From Labilithrix luteola (GTDB taxonomy: Bacteria > Myxococcota_A > Polyangia > Polyangiales > Polyangiaceae): 11,106 nt of DNA. Below are positions 6,793 through 11,106 of the stretch, one piece after another. The notes beneath the pieces are model-generated. The model did no database searches and was not told the origin of the DNA. It worked only from the letters and a program-made list of their open reading frames with translations. Position 1 is the first letter of the stretch. Each line of letters opens with the position of its first letter. Location: positions 1-11,106 of the forward strand of contig JAMFST010000515.1 of assembly GCA_026225435.1 (NCBI GenBank). Reading direction: 5' to 3'. A program made the translations under genes and the position numbers.

Positions 6793-8015
6793 GACCCGGA
6801 CGTCTCCTCGACGTGGCGGTAGTGCGAGCTGCGCGACACGCGCTTCCCTTCGCCGATGGCGCCGGCGATGCGGATGAAGGTCCACACCGTGCCGCGCACC
6901 TTGGCGAGCTTCGAGTCGCCGACCCGCTCCTGGTACGGGATGGGCATCTCGGCGATGTTGTAGTTGGCGCGCGCCGGCAGGATGAGCGTGTCGAGCGGGA
7001 GCGCGTCCCCCTCGCCGCTGAAGTCGAAGGCGCGGATCATCGAGCTGCGGTAGCCGCGCATGCCGCTGTGCACGTCGGTCGTCGGCACGCCGTGCACCAG
7101 CTGCGCGCTCGCCGCGAAGAAGCGGTTGGCGAGGAAGTTCGGGACGGGCATCGCCTTCGGGTAGTGGTGCGTGCGCGTGGCGTTCACCACGTCGGCGCCC
7201 GCCTCGAGCAGCTCGCGGATGCGCGGGATGTAGCTGGCCGGGTAGGTGAAGTCGCAGTCGAGGTAGATGAGCGCGTCGCTCCCCTTCGACGCCTCGTACA
7301 TCAGCTTCTCCATCGCCGGGCCATGGCCACGCGGCGGGAGCTGGCGGACGACGCGCGCGCCGAGCCTCTCGGCGATCTCCGGCGTGCGGTCGCGCGAGCT
7401 GTCGACCAGGAGGATCTTGGCGTCCGGCGCGATGGCGCGGATGTCCTTGATCATCGCCTCGACGCTCTCCTCCTCGTTCATGCTGAGCATGCCGATGGTG
7501 AAGGACATCTTCTTCGGCGTGGGCGCGCGGCGGGCGATGACGATGCCGTGGTGCTCGGTCACCGGAGACGGCTCGCCGGTGTAGAGCGAGTGCACCGAGC
7601 GCACCAGGCGCACGCCCGGGTTCAAGGCGGCGCTCGGCTCGGCGCGCATGATCTCGAGCCCCGCGTCGCGCAGGCGACCGTCGACGCTGGAGATCCGCTG
7701 CGCCTCGAGCTTGGACTGGCCGGCGTGCGGCGGCGCGACGATGACGACGTGCCCCTCGTCGCCGAGCGCCCCCTTCAGGCTCCCGGTGAGAGCGTTGCCG
7801 TCGGCGAGGATGGTCGCCTCGGATGCGACGACGAGATCGACCGAGCCGGCGGGCAAGGCGCCGGAGTCGACGACCTGCACCTCGGCGCCACGCCCCTCGA
7901 GGATGGCGACGGCGTTTCCGAGATCACGCCCGACGACCAGCGCCGTGCGCGGGTGTCCGAGGCACTTGGCGAGAGCGCGGCTGGACGCGTCGTGAAGCTC
8001 GATCGAGGAAGACAT
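6789..8015 (-). CDS. GT2 glycosyltransferase fused to an N-terminal methyltransferase-like domain
   Basis: 408 residues. The C-terminal part (~170-385) is a family 2 glycosyltransferase of the dolichyl/polyprenyl-phosphate mannose synthase type: IGMLSMNEEESVEAMI, the nucleotide-binding LLVDSSRDRT (Asp205), the metal-binding DxD at Asp253-Cys254-Asp255, and the later MRGYR (319-323). It has no C-terminal membrane helices, so it is probably cytoplasmic or membrane-associated and makes a lipid-linked sugar or similar glycan. The first ~165 residues look Rossmann-like: TALVVGRDLG (24-33), EVQVVD (45-50), a DLVVASE strand end (60-66) and GDEGHVVIVAP (85-95). This order resembles a class I SAM methyltransferase, but the usual GxGxG is degenerate, so activity is doubtful. 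ATG at 8015 was preferred to the in-frame GTG at 8033. The stop overlaps the tyrS start. The gene lies 51 bases after the IHF-like gene. Confidence 0.88.
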   Translation of the reverse strand: MSSSIELHDASSRALAKCLGHPRTALVVGRDLGNAVAILEGRGAEVQVVDSGALPAGSVDLVVASEATILADGNALTGSLKGALGDEGHVVIVAPPHAGQSKLEAQRISSVDGRLRDAGLEIMRAEPSAALNPGVRLVRSVHSLYTGEPSPVTEHHGIVIARRAPTPKKMSFTIGMLSMNEEESVEAMIKDIRAIAPDAKILLVDSSRDRTPEIAERLGARVVRQLPPRGHGPAMEKLMYEASKGSDALIYLDCDFTYPASYIPRIRELLEAGADVVNATRTHHYPKAMPVPNFLANRFFAASAQLVHGVPTTDVHSGMRGYRSSMIRAFDFSGEGDALPLDTLILPARANYNIAEMPIPYQERVGDSKLAKVRGTVWTFIRIAGAIGEGKRVSRSSHYRHVEETSGS

Positions 8016-8066
8016 GGCCGCGCCGTATACCACCCGTCCGCGACCACGTCAGTGCCTCGAGACGTA

Positions 8067-8384
8067 TCAGTCGGCTTCGTCGTCGCCGCCCGTGATGGCG
8101 TAGCCGCGGCTACCGTTCACGAGCGTTCGCAGCTCCTTGCCGACCTTGAAGAAGGGCAGGCGCTTGGCCGGGACCGGCACGGGCTGCCCGGTGCGCGGGT
8201 TGCGCCCCGAGTACGGCTTGTACGGGCGGACGGTGAAGCTGCCGAACCCGCGTATCTCGATCCCCTCGCCGCGCTGGAGCGACTCGGTCATTGCGTCGAA
8301 GACGCAATTCACGACGAGCTCCGCTCTGGCCTTGGTGAGATCGCCTTGCGCCGCCATGCGGTCGATCAGCTCGCTCTTGGTCAT
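8067..8384 (-). CDS. ihfB: Integration host factor beta-like (HU/IHF family) DNA-bending protein
   Basis: Small nucleoid protein that bends DNA as a dimer. 105 residues. MTKSELIDRM begins as in E. coli IHF-beta, IEIRGFGSF (42-50) is the family core, and GRNPRTG (60-66) is the arm tip with Pro63, the residue that intercalates to kink DNA. KELR (83-86) closes the fold. Residues 91-105 are an extra acidic tail (GGDDEAD) beyond the usual IHF-beta end. The open frame extends ten residues further to an ATG at 8414, but ATG 8384 has GGAGG five bases upstream and matches the family N-terminus, so it was chosen. No IHF-alpha gene is in the window, so a homodimer (HU-like) or a remote partner is possible. 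It is the first gene of the operon that ends with the CarD-like factor. Confidence 0.92.
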   Translation of the reverse strand: MTKSELIDRMAAQGDLTKARAELVVNCVFDAMTESLQRGEGIEIRGFGSFTVRPYKPYSGRNPRTGQPVPVPAKRLPFFKVGKELRTLVNGSRGYAITGGDDEAD

Positions 8385-8389
8385 CGCCG

Positions 8390-8394
8390 CCTCC
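8390..8394 (-). promoter_or_regulatory. Shine-Dalgarno site GGAGG deciding the IHF-beta start
   Basis: GGAGG on the minus strand, five bases before ATG 8384. The alternative ATG at 8414 is preceded only by a G run (8423-8429 on this strand), not a normal site at normal distance. This settles the start at the shorter form, in agreement with the family N-terminus. Confidence 0.85.
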
Positions 8395-8562
8395 AAATCA
8401 TCCTGCTTAATCATGGCTGCTGCCCCCCCACCTCGAGCGGTACACCCGGTCCGTTTTGCTCGTCAACGGTCCAACGCTCCCGGGGGGTTACGAGCGCAAT
8501 GATTTTTGATCGGGTGTCCAATTTGACCACACCGGCCGCGTCATGGACCTGTCACGGACGCG
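8395..8562 (-). promoter_or_regulatory. Leader and probable promoter region of the IHF-to-CarD operon
   Basis: This is the only substantial gap before the operon, so its promoter should be here. On the minus strand TTGACG (8461-8466) could be a -35 element; 16-18 bases on, only poor -10 candidates (TGTACC or TACCGC) appear. Upstream lies an AT-rich island, AATGATTTTTGAT at 8498-8510 (plus strand), striking in this GC-rich DNA. It may be an UP element or a protein site; it only partly resembles the E. coli IHF consensus. A run of seven C (8423-8429) lies between the possible promoter and the start. No clear terminator of the preceding membrane protein gene could be found. Confidence 0.4.
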
Positions 8563-10824
8563 TCAACGGGCGCGGACCATCGTGCGATCCCAGGCCACCT
8601 GGCCGCTGACCCGCAGGAGCACCGGGACCGTGGCCTGACCGTGGGTCGCGATGTTCTGGGTCGCCAGCTCGCGCGGGCCGAGCATCGCCGGCGGGATGTC
8701 GTCCCAGGTCCAGGTCACCTGGTCGGGCGCGGTGCCGATGATCAGCTCGGCGTGGCCGCGGATCCCGCGCATGACGATGCGCGGCGTGAAGGTCCAGATG
8801 GCGTCGCTGCCGGGGACGGGGAGGGTGGTGACGATCTCGCCGGTGGAGGCCCCGGGGGCGGGCTCGACCCCATCCACGCGGGAGTCGGGCTCGACCCCAT
8901 AGATGGCTGGACCGGTGGCGACCAGCGCGCGCCCGTTGGACAGCCCGTCGATCCAGACCGGCTCGGCCCACGCGTCGTGCTGCTCGAGGGGCGGCCAGGA
9001 GGACTCCGCCTCGAAGCGCCAGCTGTCCCGCGGGCCGATACGTGTCGGCGTCCAGGACTCCACCTTCGGCTCGGCGGGCGCGGCCTGCGGGTCGAAGAGG
9101 TAGCGAAACGACGCCGGCTTGCCCGCCTTGTCGTAGACGAGGCGATCGCCGTCGTCGTTGCGGCGGCGGACGGCGCGCAGGCTGATGGGGACCGGCGCGT
9201 CGGGATCCTTGGGCGCGAGCGACTCGCTCTCCTTGCTCGCCCCCTTCACCGCCGGATCCTGCTGCGGGTCGTAGGCGAGGTCGAAGCCGTGGTCGGTGTC
9301 GAAGTAGACCAGGCCGTGGTCCGCGCCGTTGGCCCCTTGCACCAGGTGCGTCTCGAACATCGGTGAGCCGCCGTCGCGCGCGGCGAGCTCGCGGTGATCG
9401 TTGACGGTGTGCACCCCGAAGGCGAAGAGCGCCAGGGCGACGACCGCGAGCGCGAGGCGGGGATAGGCGTGCCGGAGGCGCGGCCGGGCGCGAGCCACCA
9501 GCAGCGCGAGGCCGATCGCCGCGAGCACGTGCTCGACGGGGAGCAGATCGGCGAAGAACCGCGCGCCGCCACCGGGGTAGTCGCCGTCGAAGTAGAAGGG
9601 CGCGTAGGCGAGCACGTGGACGACGAGCAGCAGGCCGGCGGCGCGGATCGGGCCGGTTCTCTGCGCGCGGGCCGCGCCGAACGGGAGAAACGGCACCACC
9701 ACCAGCAGCGCGAGCGGCTCGAAGCTGAGCACGTCGCGCAGGTGCAGGTGCAGCCGGCGCAAGGTGGTGAGCAGCGCGGCGAGCAGCGTGTAGCCGTGCG
9801 GCAGACGGTCGCGGACGAAGTCGCCGTGCTCCTCGAGGCAGCCGATGCCGGCGCCGAATCCGTAGCGGAAGCAGCCCGGCGGGCCATCGCTGGTGGCGTA
9901 GTAGGCGCGCTGCGTGGAGGCGAGCCAGTGGCCGGTGACCGCGTGCTGCGAGAGGAGGAGAAGGCCGAGACCGGGGAGCAATCCGACGACGACGACAGCA
10001 ACGGAGCCGAGACGTGCGCGCGTGCGGGAGCTGCTCGAGAACGCCAGCGCGACGACGGCGACGCCCGCGCCGATCGCCGAGACTGGCCGGGTCGCGCCGA
10101 GCAGGCCGAGCACTAGCCCCGCGCCGAGGAAGAGGAGCCGCCCGGTGCGCACGTCCTCCGGCGCGCGCGACGAGAGCCAGCGCGCCCCTTCGCTCGCGGC
10201 GAGCAGCGCGACGGCGATCTCCAGCGCCGACACCCCGTGCGCCATGGTGTCGGCCGTGTGGTACCGCAGCGCCGCACACACCACCGACAGGTGCGCGGCT
10301 GTGCGGGCGCTCGCCTCGCGCTCGTCCAGGTTGCGCGCCAGCGAGCGGCCGAGCGCGTAGGTCACGAGCACCAGCGCGATGGCCGTGAACGGCCCCACCA
10401 CCATCGGCGCGCCGAGGCGGAAGCCGATCGCCAGGAGCAGCGGGTAGCCCGGCGGGAAGATGCCGCCGATGCGTCCGTCGTGGGCGTAGAGGAAGCGGCC
10501 GCGCACCGCCTCGCTCGGATCGGAGAGCGGCCAGGCGAAGGCGCCGTGCGAGAGCGCGCGCCCCTGCAGGAAGTACGTCGTCGCGTCGATGATGCGCGGG
10601 CCGCCGTGCAGGTAGAGGACGACGTAGCCGAGCGAGAGGAAGCCGGCGAGGAAGGCGCTGATTGTGATCACCAGCGTTCGCGAGTGGTCGGCGAGGAGCC
10701 CGCGGGCGCGCTGTCCCGGCAACAGCGCCAGCGCCATCAGGAGCGCGGCCACCAGGACCGCACCGCGCGCGGCCACGTCGGGGGGCGCCGACCAGTGCCC
10801 GAGGAGAACGGCGAGGCGGGTCAT
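8563..10824 (-). CDS. Polytopic GT-C type glycosyltransferase-like membrane protein with periplasmic C-terminal domain
   Basis: 753 residues. Residues ~20-475 hold about 12 hydrophobic segments (for example 20-37, 50-72, 229-245, 246-263, 272-292, 368-384, 394-412, 431-446, 455-473). The first large loop has RIIDATTYFLQGRALSHG (77-94) followed by IFPPGYPLL (122-130), the pattern of GT39/PMT/ArnT-like enzymes that take a sugar from a polyprenyl-phosphate donor. These usually have Asp-Glu where this has Asp80-Ala81, so the catalytic pair may be altered. TRPVSA (245-250) and GARFFADLLPVEH (420-432) are further family-like spots. Residues ~476-753 are hydrophilic, probably a periplasmic beta-rich domain. 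ATG 10824 overlaps the upstream stop as ATGA; another ATG lies four codons earlier. Function is inferred from the fold. The open frame 8552-10279 in another minus frame is a shadow. Confidence 0.78.
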   Translation of the reverse strand: MTRLAVLLGHWSAPPDVAARGAVLVAALLMALALLPGQRARGLLADHSRTLVITISAFLAGFLSLGYVVLYLHGGPRIIDATTYFLQGRALSHGAFAWPLSDPSEAVRGRFLYAHDGRIGGIFPPGYPLLLAIGFRLGAPMVVGPFTAIALVLVTYALGRSLARNLDEREASARTAAHLSVVCAALRYHTADTMAHGVSALEIAVALLAASEGARWLSSRAPEDVRTGRLLFLGAGLVLGLLGATRPVSAIGAGVAVVALAFSSSSRTRARLGSVAVVVVGLLPGLGLLLLSQHAVTGHWLASTQRAYYATSDGPPGCFRYGFGAGIGCLEEHGDFVRDRLPHGYTLLAALLTTLRRLHLHLRDVLSFEPLALLVVVPFLPFGAARAQRTGPIRAAGLLLVVHVLAYAPFYFDGDYPGGGARFFADLLPVEHVLAAIGLALLVARARPRLRHAYPRLALAVVALALFAFGVHTVNDHRELAARDGGSPMFETHLVQGANGADHGLVYFDTDHGFDLAYDPQQDPAVKGASKESESLAPKDPDAPVPISLRAVRRRNDDGDRLVYDKAGKPASFRYLFDPQAAPAEPKVESWTPTRIGPRDSWRFEAESSWPPLEQHDAWAEPVWIDGLSNGRALVATGPAIYGVEPDSRVDGVEPAPGASTGEIVTTLPVPGSDAIWTFTPRIVMRGIRGHAELIIGTAPDQVTWTWDDIPPAMLGPRELATQNIATHGQATVPVLLRVSGQVAWDRTMVRAR
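8859..8900. repeat. 15-base direct repeat inside the membrane protein gene
   Basis: CGGGCTCGACCCCAT occurs at 8859-8873 and exactly again at 8886-8900, a period of 27 bases. On the coding (minus) strand this gives GVEP twice in a nine-residue unit (GVEPDSRVDGVEP, residues ~643-655) in the periplasmic part. It looks like a small in-frame duplication within a linker. Confidence 0.7.
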
Positions 10825-11106
10825 TGCTCGATCCACACGTGGTAGTCGACGAAGTCCGCGTCGCCGACGTTCTGCAGCGCGAAGGTCACGCTGCGGTCGG
10901 CACCGATCGCGTCGGCGGGGATGCTCATCGCCGCCTCGACCCAGCCCGACTCGGCCGGCACGTCGAGCTGCCCGATGCCGCGCCCACCGGCGACCACCGC
11001 CACCTGCTCGCGGTGCTCGGGCGCCGTCCGCAGCACCAGGCGCAGCGGCTTGTTCGGCTCCAGGCCGCGCACGGTGAACGTCTCGGCGCCGCCGGGGGCG
11101 AAGCGA
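10821..11106 (-). CDS. C-terminal part of an unknown protein with a beta-sandwich-like end (runs off window)
   Basis: The frame is open from base 11105 to TGA at 10823-10821, giving at least 94 residues (beginning ...RFAPGGAETFTV). It has no start in the window: the GTG at 11072 is internal, because the coding frame continues upstream without a stop. The sequence alternates short hydrophobic stretches (PLRLVLRT, QVAVVAGG, VTFALQNV) ending in VDYHVWIEQ, as in a small all-beta domain of the type found at the ends of secreted or periplasmic proteins. Its stop overlaps the start of the GT-C-like gene (ATGA), so they are translated together. It may itself be a GT-C-type membrane protein with a periplasmic C-terminal domain, but that part is outside the window. 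Confidence 0.75.
   Translation of the reverse strand, partial: RFAPGGAETFTVRGLEPNKPLRLVLRTAPEHREQVAVVAGGRGIGQLDVPAESGWVEAAMSIPADAIGADRSVTFALQNVGDADFVDYHVWIEQ

Noticed and set aside
5464..6822. Plus-strand open frame of 452 codons opposite tyrS
   Set aside because: The opposite strand encodes an unmistakable tyrosyl-tRNA synthetase; the frame is its shadow.
8385..8414. Longer IHF-beta start at ATG 8414
   Set aside because: The shorter start has GGAGG at the right distance and aligns with the usual family N-terminus.
6813..8609. Plus-strand open frame of 598 codons opposite GT2 and IHF genes
   Set aside because: It covers the antisense of two clearly recognised genes and has Arg/Ala/Asp-rich composition without motifs.
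8552..10279. Minus-strand open frame of 575 codons in another frame of the membrane protein gene
   Set aside because: Extremely Arg/Pro/Ala-rich and without hydrophobic segments, while the overlapping frame has regular membrane helices.

Overview
The window reads as chromosomal DNA from a very GC-rich (roughly 70%) myxobacterium, i.e. Myxococcota, perhaps of the Polyangia type. This rests on the CarD/CdnL family regulator, on Ala/Pro-rich lipoproteins without clear relatives outside such genomes, and on a decayed extracellular repeat protein of a kind common in these bacteria. The taxonomic call is inference. Almost everything lies on the minus strand; bolA is the only plus-strand gene.

Right end (about 8560-11106, minus): a gene cut by the window edge, then a polytopic membrane protein of the GT-C glycosyltransferase type that starts inside the previous stop codon (ATGA overlap). 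The pair probably glycosylates or exports an envelope glycan.

Centre (about 3480-8400, minus): five genes read as one operon: IHF-beta/HU-type DNA-bending protein, a fusion of a methyltransferase-like domain with a GT2 glycosyltransferase, tyrosyl-tRNA synthetase, a lipoprotein, and a CarD/CdnL transcription factor with a 146-residue Pro/Ala/Ser-rich N-terminal extension. The middle three are coupled by stop/start overlaps (ATGA, GTGA). The operon starts after a 178-base leader and ends before hairpin-forming sequence at about 3351-3430. It places a nucleoid protein and an RNA-polymerase-binding factor at opposite ends of a transcription unit that also holds a translation enzyme and envelope genes.

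Left-centre (about 2740-3290, minus): a remnant of a secreted repeat protein whose recognisable pieces sit in three reading frames. It converges on bolA (2406-2729, plus) with a 7-base gap. bolA diverges from a large putative lipoprotein gene (552-2315) across 90 bases that contain a perfect 13-base dyad.

Left end (1-474, minus): a 69-residue coiled-coil-like protein and, 12 bases on, the start of a Ser/Thr/Asn-rich protein with no Sec signal. The last 240 bases are only about 57% GC, well below the rest, so a different or acquired gene cluster may begin here.

No complete new system is visible. The best leads are the unusual CarD architecture, the methyltransferase-like/GT2 fusion, the regulator-flanked operon, and the low-GC genes running off the left edge. 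I saw no RNA genes, CRISPR arrays, insertion sequences or attachment sites.
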